NCBI RefSeq assembly: GCF_900176375.1
Contig: NZ_FWYF01000001.1
Coordinates: forward strand, 1,250,449 to 1,314,448
Length of the DNA: 64,000 bases
Source: Reichenbachiella faecimaris
Lineage (GTDB): Bacteria > Bacteroidota > Bacteroidia > Cytophagales > Cyclobacteriaceae
Direction: 5' to 3'
In this document: positions 24,807-34,976 of the stretch, piece after piece
Numbering within the stretch: the first letter of the stretch is position 1
How the letters are laid out: each line of letters begins with the position of its first letter
Made by a program: the position numbers and the translations under genes
The notes under the pieces: model-generated
Database searches by the model: none
What the model saw: the letters and a program-made list of their open reading frames with translations, nothing else
Told to the model about the DNA's origin: nothing

Positions 24807-26185
24807 TTCTTTTCCAACAGGTGTTTAATGGGTGAAACCAACGTATCAATATTTCCCGCTCCTACAGTCAATAAAACTTCTGGTGTCTGTTTATCGAAAT
24901 AGGCCAACACATCGTCTTTGATATACATAGTCACATTTTTTAAAGTCATTTTTTCTCTAATAATCTCAGCAGTCACTCCTTGGATTGGAAGCTCCCTGGC
25001 TGGATATATGTCCAACAAAATGACTTCGTCTGCCAACGAAAGGCTTTCTGCAAAACCATCCACAAAATCTCTGGTACGTGTGAATAAGTGAGGCTGGAAA
25101 ATGGCAGTGATCTTTTTGTTCGGATAAAGCGCCTTGACAGACTCAAGTAGCGCTTTGATTTCTTCTGGGTGGTGGGCGTAGTCATCAATAAAGACCAAAT
25201 CCTCAGCATTGATAATATATTCGAACCTGCGCTTCACGCCTTGGTAAGAATTCAGCCCTTTTACCAAGGCTCCATCACTTTCCACTGATTCGCTTACTGA
25301 AGCCAATGCCGCCAATGCATTAGATACATTGTGAAAACCAGGCATTACTAATTCGAAACCAGTGATGTTTCGTTTTTCACTTTTGTACTCAAAAGTGAAT
25401 TTGCCTGCTGCAATATTCAAATGGTCGGCCGTTATGCTTCCACCATTCAATCCATAAGTTTCAACCCCAATGTTTCCATTAGGATTGAGTTCCAATTCGT
25501 GTGCTACCTTTTCCTCAATAAATAGCTTTCCATTGGCTTTAATATTCTTAATGAAGGCATTGAAAGAATCTTTCAGCGAGTCTTTCGAACCATAAATATC
25601 CAAGTGATCTGCATCTGTAGCTGTGATAATGGCCACATCCGGATGAAGTGTTAAAAACGAACGATCAAACTCGTCGGCTTCCACTACCATTACATCATTA
25701 TTGATCCCAATCAAAAGGTTAGAATCATAGTTGGTCATGATCCCCCCCACAAAGGCGGAGCAATCAACACCAGCAGATTTCAACAAATGCGCAATCATAG
25801 ATGAGGTAGTGGTCTTGCCGTGTGTACCTGCCACTGCAATCGTATATTTCGACTCAGTCAATAGACCCAGCACCTGAGATCTTTTATACAGTTCATATCC
25901 GTTTTCCACAAAAAATTGATACTCACCTAAGTCCTTGGGGACAGCTGGCGTATAAATAATTAATGCACCCGTTTTCTCCAGTTTCACCTTTTCAGGAATG
26001 AGATGGACATTATCTTCAAAATGAATGGCAATACCTTCATCAATCAGCTTTTCAGTCAAAACGGTTGAGGTCTTGTCGTAACCAGTCACAGCAAAACCAT
26101 TGGCATGAAACCAACGTGCCAGTGCACTCATTCCAATCCCTCCGATCCCTATGAAATAGACGCTATGTATATGCTCTAACTTCAT
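24803..26185 (-). CDS. murC: UDP-N-acetylmuramate--L-alanine ligase
   Basis: This cytoplasmic enzyme adds L-alanine to UDP-MurNAc with ATP, the first peptide step of peptidoglycan synthesis. The N-terminal Rossmann start is VYFIGIGGIGMSALARWFH. The ATP loop is AVAGTHGKTTTSSMIAHLL. The central region has VVEADEFDRSFLTLHPDVAI and ITATDADHLDIYG, and the ligase C-terminal domain has FIDDYAHHPEEIKALLES. The length (460) is standard. It overlaps murG and ftsQ by ATGA at its two ends. Confidence 0.96.
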   Translation of the reverse strand: MKLEHIHSVYFIGIGGIGMSALARWFHANGFAVTGYDKTSTVLTEKLIDEGIAIHFEDNVHLIPEKVKLEKTGALIIYTPAVPKDLGEYQFFVENGYELYKRSQVLGLLTESKYTIAVAGTHGKTTTSSMIAHLLKSAGVDCSAFVGGIMTNYDSNLLIGINNDVMVVEADEFDRSFLTLHPDVAIITATDADHLDIYGSKDSLKDSFNAFIKNIKANGKLFIEEKVAHELELNPNGNIGVETYGLNGGSITADHLNIAAGKFTFEYKSEKRNITGFELVMPGFHNVSNALAALASVSESVESDGALVKGLNSYQGVKRRFEYIINAEDLVFIDDYAHHPEEIKALLESVKALYPNKKITAIFQPHLFTRTRDFVDGFAESLSLADEVILLDIYPARELPIQGVTAEIIREKMTLKNVTMYIKDDVLAYFDKQTPEVLLTVGAGNIDTLVSPIKHLLEKK

Positions 26186-27291
26186 TGGATCATAGTGATT
26201 ATTTCGTGAGCAATATCTTTCGCAGCATTTGGCTTAGCCATTTCTTTGATGTTAGCGCTGAGCACTTTTTGCTGCTGCTCATTACTGAGCAATTTCAAAG
26301 TTTCTTCTATCAAATGCTCCTCTGCATCCTCGTCATGGATCATTTCGGCTGCTTCACGGCTCACCAAAGCCAATGCATTTTTGGTTTGGTGATCTTCAGA
26401 TACATTGGGTGAGGGCACGAATAAGACTGGTTTGCCAACCAAACAAAGTTCAGAAATTGACAAGGCTCCAGCTCTTGAAATCACCACATCAGCCGCTCCA
26501 TAGGCTCTATCCATTTCTTTGATAAAAGGAACTATTCTTAATTTTTCTGAATCTATGTGAGCCGTGCGTTCTTTCATCTCCTCGAAATAGAACTTTCCGG
26601 TTTGCCATAGCACCTGCACATCAGCTGCCAATAGCTTTTCAACTCCTTCTGCCAATGTGTTATTGATCGTGCGAGCCCCTAGGCTTCCACCCAGGATCAA
26701 GACTGTTTTTTTATCACTTCTGAACCCAAAATCAGACAAGCCTTCCAACCTTACCTGATCAGCATTCATAATATCTGTTCTAACTGGATTCCCAGTTTCA
26801 ATTATTTTTTTCTTTTCGAAAAACCTTTCCATTCCTGGGTAAGCCACACAGATCTTGTTGGCTTTCCCTGCCAATAATTTATTGGTAATTCCCGGATACG
26901 AATTTTGTTCTTGAATTAAAGTTGGGATTCCTTTTTTGTTGGCAGCATAGAGCAACGGCCCACTTGCGTAGCCTCCTACACCTACTACCACATCTGGTTT
27001 GAATTTTCTCAACAATGCAAATGATTTCCATATACTGGATAGCACTTTGAAAGGGAAAGACAAATTGCTCAGTGAAAGACTTCTCTGCAAGCCACTGATC
27101 CACAACCCTACAATGTCATAACCCGCTTCTGGCACTTTTTCCATCTCCATGCGTCCCTTAGCTCCTACAAATAGGATGTCTGTATCATCGTGGATTTCCT
27201 TAAAAGCATGAGCAATTGCAATCGCAGGGTAAATATGCCCTCCTGTTCCTCCACCACTGATCATCAAACGATATGTTCTTTGCTCTTTCAT
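26182..27291 (-). CDS. murG: UDP-GlcNAc:lipid I GlcNAc transferase
   Basis: This peripheral inner-membrane glycosyltransferase makes lipid II from lipid I. The glycine-rich loop is MISGGGTGGHIYPAIAIA, and a second motif is GVGGYASGPLLYAA. The UDP-GlcNAc-binding C-domain has LILGGSLGARTINNTL, and the catalytic/base region is DVVISRAGALSISELCLVG followed by PVLFVPSPNVSEDHQTKNA. The length (369) is typical. It abuts ftsW directly with no spacer and overlaps murC by four bases. Confidence 0.96.
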   Translation of the reverse strand: MKEQRTYRLMISGGGTGGHIYPAIAIAHAFKEIHDDTDILFVGAKGRMEMEKVPEAGYDIVGLWISGLQRSLSLSNLSFPFKVLSSIWKSFALLRKFKPDVVVGVGGYASGPLLYAANKKGIPTLIQEQNSYPGITNKLLAGKANKICVAYPGMERFFEKKKIIETGNPVRTDIMNADQVRLEGLSDFGFRSDKKTVLILGGSLGARTINNTLAEGVEKLLAADVQVLWQTGKFYFEEMKERTAHIDSEKLRIVPFIKEMDRAYGAADVVISRAGALSISELCLVGKPVLFVPSPNVSEDHQTKNALALVSREAAEMIHDEDAEEHLIEETLKLLSNEQQQKVLSANIKEMAKPNAAKDIAHEIITMIQ

Positions 27292-28455
27292 TTATGCGTA
27301 TGCTGCTTCTGTATCTTTTCTATATTCGTTCGAACTTGATGTTCCTATTTCTTCTATCTCTCCCCTGCTTACACTTAGGATAATGCCAATCGCCACCCCT
27401 ACAAAAAGCTGAGAAGTACCTCCCATGCTCACCAAAGGCAACGTCAGACCAGTAATAGGCACTAAACCAACTGCTACAGCCATATTGACCATGGCCTGCA
27501 TCACCAAGGCAAAGCTCAATCCTGCTGACAATAGACCGCCATAAGTTCGTTCGCTCGTGGCAACCACCCTTGTCCCTCTATAAAGCAAAGCGAGATATAA
27601 AAAGAGGACTATCACACCACCCACTAAACCATACTCTTCAATAATGATGGCATAGATAAAATCAGAATAAGGGTGGGGTAAAAAGTTTTTTTGCTGGCTT
27701 TTTCCAGGAGCAAATCGAACAGTTCCTCCATTGGCAATAGCAATAAATGACTGTTCTGCCTGAAATGGGATATCGTCCTCAGATAAGAATGATTCGATTC
27801 TGCTCATGGCCGTTCCAGCTCTTTGACCTATAGCTAAAGCAGCTGAGCCAGCAATAGCTCCTACCAGCACCAACATGGCCAAATACTTCACAGGTACCCG
27901 ACCAATGAACATCACCACCATGCAAGTCACAAAAATCAGGGCTGCACTGGATAGATTGGTCATGGCGATCAAACCACAGATCAATCCAATCCATAATAGC
28001 ATTGGAATCAAGGATTCCTTGATGTTATCAATATTTTCTTGTCGCTTGGCCAGCATAGAAGCTAGCGTCACTATCAGTGCAAAATTTGCCAAATCGGAAG
28101 GCTGGAAAGCCTGGTTGATAAAAGGCACAGTAATCCAGCGTGAAGCTTCATTGATATTGACGCCAAATTTCCAGGTGATGAATAAAAGCGGAACCGAGAC
28201 ATATAAAGCCAGCTTAGAAAGCTTGGCATAATATCTATAATCAATCTTATGAGCCACCCACATGGCCACCCAGCTCAGAAGCACCAGCGAGGTATGCTTG
28301 AACAGATAGTGCTCAGTATTGCCTTCCATCTGATTGTAAGCCAAAGTGCCAGTCGCACTATATACCACCAAAATACTGAGCGCTGACAGGGCGATCACAA
28401 TGAACCAAATCACTGGATCTCCATGTAGGTTTCTATGTGTCCAATCTTTGATCAT
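27292..28455 (-). CDS. ftsW: Septal peptidoglycan polymerase FtsW (SEDS family)
   Basis: This 387-residue SEDS protein has about ten membrane helices and polymerises glycan strands from lipid II with FtsI. Family segments visible are WIVIALSALSILVVYSATG-like sequence at the start, FQPSDLANFALIVTLASMLA (the QPSE/D motif), and PHPYSDFIYAIIIEEYGLVG (the SDFIFAVIAEE motif). Near the end are VGLVPITGLTLPLVSMGGTSQ (GxxPxTGxxLPFxSxGGSS). The hydrophilic C-terminal tail is short. The order murD-ftsW-murG is typical. It overlaps murD by four bases. Confidence 0.95.
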   Translation of the reverse strand: MIKDWTHRNLHGDPVIWFIVIALSALSILVVYSATGTLAYNQMEGNTEHYLFKHTSLVLLSWVAMWVAHKIDYRYYAKLSKLALYVSVPLLFITWKFGVNINEASRWITVPFINQAFQPSDLANFALIVTLASMLAKRQENIDNIKESLIPMLLWIGLICGLIAMTNLSSAALIFVTCMVVMFIGRVPVKYLAMLVLVGAIAGSAALAIGQRAGTAMSRIESFLSEDDIPFQAEQSFIAIANGGTVRFAPGKSQQKNFLPHPYSDFIYAIIIEEYGLVGGVIVLFLYLALLYRGTRVVATSERTYGGLLSAGLSFALVMQAMVNMAVAVGLVPITGLTLPLVSMGGTSQLFVGVAIGIILSVSRGEIEEIGTSSSNEYRKDTEAAYA

Positions 28456-29828
28456 GCCTTTACTACCTCCTTATCTTTTTTTAACTTCAATACTTCCTCT
28501 CTAAAGGAGTCTCCTCTGTGTTCATAATTATTGAACAAGTCAAAACTTGCGCAAGCAGGGGACAGTAGTACCACTTCACCAGGCTGGGCTAATTCGTTGG
28601 CGCGAGTAACAGCTTCTTCTGCACTTTTCACCTCCATCAGAATATTCACGTCATTTCTAAATTCTTCTGTGAGATGAGCATTGTCAGTTCCTAAGCAGAT
28701 GAGTGTGTTGACTTTATTTTTGACCAAAGTCTTGATCTGAGCATAATCATTGCCCTTATTCACTCCACCAGCAATCCAAACGACTGGTCTCGTCATGGCA
28801 TCTAGTGCATAATAGACTGCGTCTACATTGGTTGCTTTGGAATCATTGATGTATGGGATGTCTTGGATATAACCTATCAATTCCATACGGTGCGGCGCAT
28901 TCTTGAAAGTGGATAAACCTTTCATAATATCACCAAATGGCACTTCCAATTGAATGGCAGCTAAGATGGCCGCCATCTGATTGTACTGATTGTGACGTCC
29001 TAAGAGCGGTAAGTCCTCGATCGGTACTATTTGAATCAATTTTTCGCAATCGAAAATCAAATAACCTTCGAGGAAATAAGCTCCGTTACTGGTTTTTGAT
29101 CTAGTGGTAATCTGGAGTTTGTCGCAAGACAACTCGCTACTTTTTACTCTTTTGGTAATCATCTCATCATCCTGGTTGAAGATGAAATGAGTCCCTTTAT
29201 TCATGTTTTTTATCAGACGCCATTTGGCATCTGCATATAATTCAATGTCATTGTTATATCTATCCAGATGGTCAGGTGTAATATTGAGAATCATGGCAAT
29301 ATCAGGTCTGAAATCAATCACACCATCCAACTGAAAGCTGCTCAATTCCAATACGATCACATCTGGACTTTGATCCACTAATAAGTCCGAAAAGCTGTTG
29401 CCTACATTACCTGCACTTGCTACCTTCAACCCAGCCTCTTTCAGGATATGGGTGGTCAATAGTGTCGTACTAGTCTTGCCATTAGATCCTGTAATTCCAA
29501 TGATCTTTGCGTCTGTATATCTACTGGCAAATTCGATTTCTGAAATGATGGACTTTCCTGCCTTTTTGAGCTCAACTATGACTGCTGCAGTTTCTGGGAT
29601 TCCAGGACTCTTGATGATTTCATCATAATTAATTAACCGATCGAGCGTATGAGTGCCCTCTTCAAAACTCGCTCCCATAGACTCAATGAGTCTTTGCTTA
29701 TGCACGGGGATGGTTTTCGAATCAGAAAGGAATATTTTCAAACCATGTTTGGCAGCCAGACGTAGGGCTCCCATGCCGCTCTCGCCGCTCCCTAAAATTG
29801 CTACGCTATGGTTTTTATTCGCTTTCAA
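28452..29828 (-). CDS. murD: UDP-N-acetylmuramoyl-L-alanine--D-glutamate ligase
   Basis: This cytoplasmic Mur ligase adds D-glutamate. The N-terminal nucleotide fold is VAILGSGESGMGALRLAAKH, the ATP loop is IIGITGSNGKTSTTLLTTHI, and the middle has VLELSSFQLDGVIDFRPDIA and LNITPDHLDRYNN. The C-domain has PYINDSKATNVDAVYYALD and PVVWIAGGVNKGNDYAQI, then LLSPACASFDLFNNYEHRGD, which is characteristic of MurD. The length (458) is normal. Its start directly follows the mraY stop with no spacer. Confidence 0.96.
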   Translation of the reverse strand: MKANKNHSVAILGSGESGMGALRLAAKHGLKIFLSDSKTIPVHKQRLIESMGASFEEGTHTLDRLINYDEIIKSPGIPETAAVIVELKKAGKSIISEIEFASRYTDAKIIGITGSNGKTSTTLLTTHILKEAGLKVASAGNVGNSFSDLLVDQSPDVIVLELSSFQLDGVIDFRPDIAMILNITPDHLDRYNNDIELYADAKWRLIKNMNKGTHFIFNQDDEMITKRVKSSELSCDKLQITTRSKTSNGAYFLEGYLIFDCEKLIQIVPIEDLPLLGRHNQYNQMAAILAAIQLEVPFGDIMKGLSTFKNAPHRMELIGYIQDIPYINDSKATNVDAVYYALDAMTRPVVWIAGGVNKGNDYAQIKTLVKNKVNTLICLGTDNAHLTEEFRNDVNILMEVKSAEEAVTRANELAQPGEVVLLSPACASFDLFNNYEHRGDSFREEVLKLKKDKEVVKA

Positions 29829-31043
29829 TTATCTCAGTTTCAAAGTCACAAGTGTAAGAATGGCCAATAGAATACCTGTCGTCCAGAATCGAGTTACAAT
29901 CTTGGTTTCATGCACGCCCTTTTTCTGATAGTGATGATGTAAAGGAGACATCAGGAATACTCTTCTGCCTTCTCCATATTTCTTTTTGGTGTATTTGAAA
30001 TAACTCACCTGAATAATGACAGATAAGTTTTCAATCACGAAGATTCCGCACAAAACGGGAATCAATAATTCTTTTCTTACAACTAAGGCCAATACGGCTA
30101 TCACCCCGCCAATAGAAAGGCTACCTGTATCTCCCATGAACACTTGAGCTGGGTAAGAATTGTACCAAAGGAAGCCAATACAGGCGCCTACAAAAGCAGT
30201 ACAGAAAATTACCAACTCACCCGAACCAGGGATATACATTATGTTGAGATACTCGGCGAAAATGAGGTTACCAGAGACATAGGCAAGTATTGCCAATGTA
30301 ATACCTATAATGGCAGAAGTACCTGCCGCCAGACCGTCCAATCCATCTGTAATATTGGCACCATTTGAAACTGAGGTCACAATGAAAATAACCGCTATGA
30401 TGTACAACACATTCGTGTAGTCTTCCAAGAAATCTGGCAGCAACCACTTGTAATTGAACTCATTGTTTTTGACAAAAGGAATGGTAGTAATGGTACTTTT
30501 TACATCTTCGAAGTCCTGAGACTCTACCACAGCCGTTTCAATAGCCTGATCTGATTTATTGAAATCTCGAACGACAATATCTTGATGAACCACCATGGTC
30601 ACACCTACAATCAGCCCAATCACTACTTGGCCAATGATTTTGAATTTGCCGGAAAGGCCTTCTTTATTCTTCTTTTTTATTTTGAGATAGTCATCTAAAA
30701 AACCAATGATTCCCATCCATACAGTAGTCACCAACAATAGTATAACATAAATGTTGTCCAATTTGGCCACTAACAAAGTTGGGATCACGATAGCACTGAT
30801 AATGATGATACCTCCCATGGTAGGCGTGCCCTTCTTTTCCATTTGCCCTTCAAGACCCAGATCTCGAATGGACTCGCCCATTTGCTGTTTTTGCAGCATA
30901 CCAATGAATCGCTTGCCAAAGAAAATGGTAATAAGAAGCGATAGCACGATACCAACACCCGCGCGGAAAGAGATGTATTGAAATACACCTGCTCCAGCGA
31001 GATTAAATTGTTGATCGAGATATTCAAATAAGTAATACAGCAT
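29829..31043 (-). CDS. mraY: Phospho-MurNAc-pentapeptide transferase
   Basis: This integral membrane enzyme moves phospho-MurNAc-pentapeptide to undecaprenyl phosphate, giving lipid I. Features are [19 protein letters not shown] (the conserved GTPTMGG motif), [20 protein letters not shown] with the DD pair, [20 protein letters not shown], and [33 protein letters not shown] near the C-terminus is the HHH motif. About ten membrane helices are visible. An insert of some 60 residues (about 150-210) carrying [14 protein letters not shown] makes it 404 residues long instead of 360; this is common in Bacteroidota. Confidence 0.96.
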   Translation of the reverse strand: MLYYLFEYLDQQFNLAGAGVFQYISFRAGVGIVLSLLITIFFGKRFIGMLQKQQMGESIRDLGLEGQMEKKGTPTMGGIIIISAIVIPTLLVAKLDNIYVILLLVTTVWMGIIGFLDDYLKIKKKNKEGLSGKFKIIGQVVIGLIVGVTMVVHQDIVVRDFNKSDQAIETAVVESQDFEDVKSTITTIPFVKNNEFNYKWLLPDFLEDYTNVLYIIAVIFIVTSVSNGANITDGLDGLAAGTSAIIGITLAILAYVSGNLIFAEYLNIMYIPGSGELVIFCTAFVGACIGFLWYNSYPAQVFMGDTGSLSIGGVIAVLALVVRKELLIPVLCGIFVIENLSVIIQVSYFKYTKKKYGEGRRVFLMSPLHHHYQKKGVHETKIVTRFWTTGILLAILTLVTLKLR

Positions 31044-31046
31044 CGC

Positions 31047-32513
31047 TTAACTTCTAAATAGTTCTAACATTTCCTTCAAAATCTTTCGATCATCGAAAGG
31101 CATTTTTTCTCCTTTTATTTCTTGATAATCTTCGTGCCCCTTTCCTGCGACCAAAATGATGTCATGATCATTAGCCATGGAGCAGGCCGTTTTTATTGCT
31201 TCTTTTCTATCTGATATGACCAATGTCTTTTTTACAAAAGATTTACCTACGCCTTTCATCATATCATCTAGAATATCTTTGGACTCTTCATCTCTTGGAT
31301 TGTCGTCAGTGAAAATGACTTTATCACTCCATTTCACGGCTATAGACGCCATCACAGGTCTTTTGTCTTTGTCTCGATTTCCACCACAGCCTACTACTGT
31401 GATCACTTGTTCGTTGCCAGATCGGAAGCCATCTATGGTTTGAAGCACATTTTCCAAAGCATCTGGTGTATGAGCATAATCTACCAAGGCAATAATATCT
31501 GAACCTGCCTGGATCACTTCGAATCGACCTGGTGCTGGTTCTAGGCCAGACAACATCATGAGTACCTCTTCTCTATCTTCATGCAGAAGCTCGGCCACAG
31601 CATAAGCCGCCAAAAGGTTATAGGCATTGAATTTACCAATCAATCTAAACCACACACTCTGACCATTGATGTCCAATTCCAATCCCTGATAGCTATTGGT
31701 GACTACCTTGGCTTTATAGTCAGTCATGAATTTCAGTCCGAAAGAGTATTGTGCGGCTTTAGTGTTTTGCAACATGATTTGTCCACGCCTGTCGTCCAGA
31801 TTGACCAGTGCGAAAGATGAGGCTGGCAACTCATCAAATAGTCTCTTTTTTGAGTTGATGTAATTTTCGAAAGTCGTGTGATAGTCTAAATGATCATGAC
31901 TGATATTCATAAACACTGCACCATCAAATGAAAGTCCTGCAATTCGATTTTGATCTATGGCATGCGAGCTCACCTCCATAAAAGCAAACTGACATTTTTC
32001 TTTCACCATTTTGGCCATCAATTCATTCAAACTAAGTGCATCAGGTGTGGTATGACTCGAAGGGATTATCTTGTCATTGATCACATTTTCTACTGTAGAA
32101 AGCATCCCTGCATGGTAGCCAAGCGATCGAAATAACTTATATAAAAGCGTGACTGTGGTGGTTTTGCCATTGGTACCTGTCACACCCACTAGCTTCAATT
32201 TTGCTGACGGATTGCCGTGATAATTAGAAGCTATAATTCCCAGCGCATGACTCGAATTTTTGGTTGCAACGAAAGTCACATCCTTTGCGGGTTCAAATGG
32301 CATTTCCTCACATACAACCGCCATTGCGCCTTGTTTGATGGCTTGATCAATGTATTCATGACCATCCACCTGTGTGCCTTTTACTGCTACAAACAAATTG
32401 CCTTTTTCGACCTTTCGTGAATCAAATTGCACACCAGTGACTTCCAATCCCATGTCACCCGCGACTGACGTCAAATTCACTTTGTACAATATGTCTTTTA
32501 AGAGCATTTTCAT
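31047..32513 (-). CDS. murE: UDP-MurNAc-L-Ala-D-Glu:meso-diaminopimelate ligase
   Basis: This Mur ligase adds the third residue of the stem peptide. It shows GVQFDSRKVEKGNLFVAVKG, the ATP loop LVGVTGTNGKTTTVTLLYKL, MEVSSHAIDQNRIAGL, and VDYAHTPDALENVLQ. The DNPRDE motif (FTDDNPRDEESKDIL) is the recognised sign of meso-diaminopimelate specificity, so the cell wall is probably of the A1-gamma type. The length is 488 residues. murF, which in many bacteria follows murE, is absent from the cluster; mraY follows after three bases. The start overlaps the ftsI stop by four bases. Confidence 0.96.
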   Translation of the reverse strand: MKMLLKDILYKVNLTSVAGDMGLEVTGVQFDSRKVEKGNLFVAVKGTQVDGHEYIDQAIKQGAMAVVCEEMPFEPAKDVTFVATKNSSHALGIIASNYHGNPSAKLKLVGVTGTNGKTTTVTLLYKLFRSLGYHAGMLSTVENVINDKIIPSSHTTPDALSLNELMAKMVKEKCQFAFMEVSSHAIDQNRIAGLSFDGAVFMNISHDHLDYHTTFENYINSKKRLFDELPASSFALVNLDDRRGQIMLQNTKAAQYSFGLKFMTDYKAKVVTNSYQGLELDINGQSVWFRLIGKFNAYNLLAAYAVAELLHEDREEVLMMLSGLEPAPGRFEVIQAGSDIIALVDYAHTPDALENVLQTIDGFRSGNEQVITVVGCGGNRDKDKRPVMASIAVKWSDKVIFTDDNPRDEESKDILDDMMKGVGKSFVKKTLVISDRKEAIKTACSMANDHDIILVAGKGHEDYQEIKGEKMPFDDRKILKEMLELFRS

Positions 32514-34606
32514 CCGAGCGTTAGATTGATTTCGTTGGCATTATTGGTGTTAGATCCAGGCACTACAGATTGCTGCGTTACCCGACCATTACCCGAATAG
32601 GTCACTTTCAATTTTTTATTTTCCAAGAGATACAAAGCATCTCTCAAGGTCATACCTCTCACATCAGGCACCACAGATTCCTTGGTATCCAGTTTTGACC
32701 AATCAATTGAATTGTTATTGATTCTGGCTTTGACCCAATCTGATTCTTCTGTCAGGTGGTTAGAAATTCCGATAGTATTGCAGATAAGCGAAAGATCTTT
32801 GTGTTCACCAGCTCTGATCACTGGGAAAATGCCCTCTACTACTTCTTGTCCTTCAAACGGATCATTCAGCTCTACATCCAATGCATAGATTTTGTCGGCT
32901 ATTTCTTTAAACACTGGTGCTGATACGTCGCTTCCGTAGATTCTGAATTTTTTAGGATTGTCAATCACTACTATGCAGCTGTATTTTGGTTTGTCAGCTG
33001 GGAAATAACCTGCAAACGACGTGTAGTACTTATTGATGTACTTCCCATTTTTTACATGTTTGGCCGTTCCCGTTTTACCAGCTATGCTGTAATATGAATC
33101 ATTGATATTTTGTGCTGTACCCCTTTCCACCACTCCTTCGAGCATTTCTCTCACTTTGTTGAGTGTAATTTGAGAACAGATTTTTTTGTTGATCACTCTG
33201 GTTTCAAATGTCTCGATGGTTTTATCTGCAGACATCACACCTTTTACCAAAATTGGCTGGATCATTCTTCCATTATTAGCGACTGCATTGTAAAGAGCCA
33301 AGGTGTGCAAGGGCGTCATGGTCAATTCATAGCCATGCGACATCCAAGGTAATGAAACCCCACTCCAGGTCGAATCTGCTGGACTTTTGATGTATGGTCT
33401 TCCCTCACCAATCAATTGAAAACCCAGTGGTTTAGTCAATCCCATGCTTGTCAAATAGTCTATAAAAGTTTGTGGCTTATCACCAAATTCATCTTCGATC
33501 AACTTAGCGGTACCAATGTTGGAAGACTTTTCAAAAACCTGCTGCACGGTGAGCGTACCATATCCTCCTGGCTTGTGATCTTTCATCACCTGATCGTAAA
33601 ACTTCATGGTACCATCACCAGTTTGCACTGAATCGTTGAGTCCTACGCTTGCCTCTTCGAAAAGTGCAATCATACTAGCCAATTTGAAAGTAGACCCTGG
33701 CTCTCTAGACCCTTGGCTACCTACTGCATAATTGTAATTTTCATAATAACCCCCTCCGTTTCTCTTGCTCAAATTAGAAATGGCTTTGATTTCACCAGTA
33801 GCCACTTCCATCACCACCACGCAGCCGTAATCCGCATCATTATGGGTTAAAGCTTTGAGTAAAGCTGACTCGGCCACATCTTGCAGGTCTACATTGATCG
33901 TAGTCACAATATCTAAACCGTTTTGAGGTTTCACTTCTGTCCCGTCATAAACGGGCTTCCAGGTGCCGCCAGATATTTTTTGATAAAGGGCTTTGCCATT
34001 ACGACCCATCAAATCTTTGTTGAAACTATATTCCAATCCAACAACTCCTCTGTCGTCTTCATTGATGGTTCCGATGGTACGATAGCCTAAATAAGAAAAA
34101 GGTCGAAACCTTTTGTCCACCTTTTCAAATATTACTCCGCCACGCATTCGCCCTTCTTCGAAGATGGGCCATTGGGACATCTGCTTTTTGGTTTGGTAAT
34201 TGATCTCTTGCCTATTGAGTGCGAGATAGCGCCTACCCGACTGCCGGGCATCTATAATTCGGCGTTTGTAATCCGTGGCTGAATAGTCTCGAAACTGTCT
34301 GGCGAGCCGTTCGGACAATTCATTAATTCCATTATTGAATACCCGATCGCTCGGTAGTGAAGGATCTATGGCCACTTTATAAAATGGCAAAGAGGTGGCT
34401 AATAAACTTCCATTGTCAGAGTAGATATTGCCACGCGTGGCTTTTACATTTCTATATTGAAGGCCAATGTTTTCGGCCTTTTTCTTCCACTTACCACCAT
34501 CCAGATTCTGGATTTCTACAATCTTATAAATAATGGCAAACGAAAAAAGTAGCGCTACCAAATAGGCTACACGTACTCTGAGCAATATGGTGGATTTAAA
34601 GCTCAT
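32510..34606 (-). CDS. ftsI: Division-specific penicillin-binding protein 3 (FtsI) with C-terminal PASTA domain
   Basis: This class-B PBP cross-links septal peptidoglycan as partner of FtsW. One N-terminal membrane helix (VAYLVALLFSFAIIYKIV) is followed by the pedestal (NVKATRGNIYSDNGSLLATS). The transpeptidase motifs are SREPGSTFKLASMIALFEE (SxxK), FEKSSNIGTAKLI (SxN) and SIAGKTGTAKHVKNG (KTG). The last 60 residues form one PASTA-like domain (VVPDVRGMTLRDALYLLENK). The length (698) fits Bacteroidota homologues. It overlaps ftsL and murE by four bases each, so it is translated as part of the coupled string. Confidence 0.95.
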   Translation of the reverse strand: MSFKSTILLRVRVAYLVALLFSFAIIYKIVEIQNLDGGKWKKKAENIGLQYRNVKATRGNIYSDNGSLLATSLPFYKVAIDPSLPSDRVFNNGINELSERLARQFRDYSATDYKRRIIDARQSGRRYLALNRQEINYQTKKQMSQWPIFEEGRMRGGVIFEKVDKRFRPFSYLGYRTIGTINEDDRGVVGLEYSFNKDLMGRNGKALYQKISGGTWKPVYDGTEVKPQNGLDIVTTINVDLQDVAESALLKALTHNDADYGCVVVMEVATGEIKAISNLSKRNGGGYYENYNYAVGSQGSREPGSTFKLASMIALFEEASVGLNDSVQTGDGTMKFYDQVMKDHKPGGYGTLTVQQVFEKSSNIGTAKLIEDEFGDKPQTFIDYLTSMGLTKPLGFQLIGEGRPYIKSPADSTWSGVSLPWMSHGYELTMTPLHTLALYNAVANNGRMIQPILVKGVMSADKTIETFETRVINKKICSQITLNKVREMLEGVVERGTAQNINDSYYSIAGKTGTAKHVKNGKYINKYYTSFAGYFPADKPKYSCIVVIDNPKKFRIYGSDVSAPVFKEIADKIYALDVELNDPFEGQEVVEGIFPVIRAGEHKDLSLICNTIGISNHLTEESDWVKARINNNSIDWSKLDTKESVVPDVRGMTLRDALYLLENKKLKVTYSGNGRVTQQSVVPGSNTNNANEINLTLG

Positions 34607-34974
34607 TCCTGATTTTCTATAATTTTGAACGGCGGCTCGATACTTTCTTTCAACCCTAGGGTCTTGGCCTTTTTAGCCACTTCAGATTGCTTGCTGGTGT
34701 ACATATAGTCCGCCTTGAGCGTGGTGTAATCTGCTCTTAGATCCTCTACAGCCACTCTAAGTTTAGTGGCCTTTCTGATATTTTTTTCGGCGTAGTGTAG
34801 GTTGCCAATGTAGACGATACAAAGTACTGTACTAAAAAGAAATGGCATGAGAAACTGCACAGGAAGTCCTTTGTCGAAGAATTTTTCGACGTTAATGAGG
34901 TTTTCAAGAAGAGAAAAAAAGCTTCTCCGACTTCCGCCGGCGCCCTGAGATTGTTTGTAGGTGTTAGATGCCAT
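34603..34974 (-). CDS. ftsL: FtsL-like division protein
   Basis: This 123-residue bitopic protein has a 45-residue cytoplasmic N-terminus (including RRSFFSLLENLINVEKFFDK), one membrane helix (FLMPFLFSTVLCIVYIGNL) and a periplasmic coiled-coil (NIRKATKLRVAVEDLRADY). Sequence conservation of FtsL is poor, so the call rests mainly on size, topology and position between rsmH and ftsI. The four-base overlap with ftsI supports joint function in the divisome. Confidence 0.85.
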   Translation of the reverse strand: MASNTYKQSQGAGGSRRSFFSLLENLINVEKFFDKGLPVQFLMPFLFSTVLCIVYIGNLHYAEKNIRKATKLRVAVEDLRADYTTLKADYMYTSKQSEVAKKAKTLGLKESIEPPFKIIENQE

Positions 34975-34976
34975 GG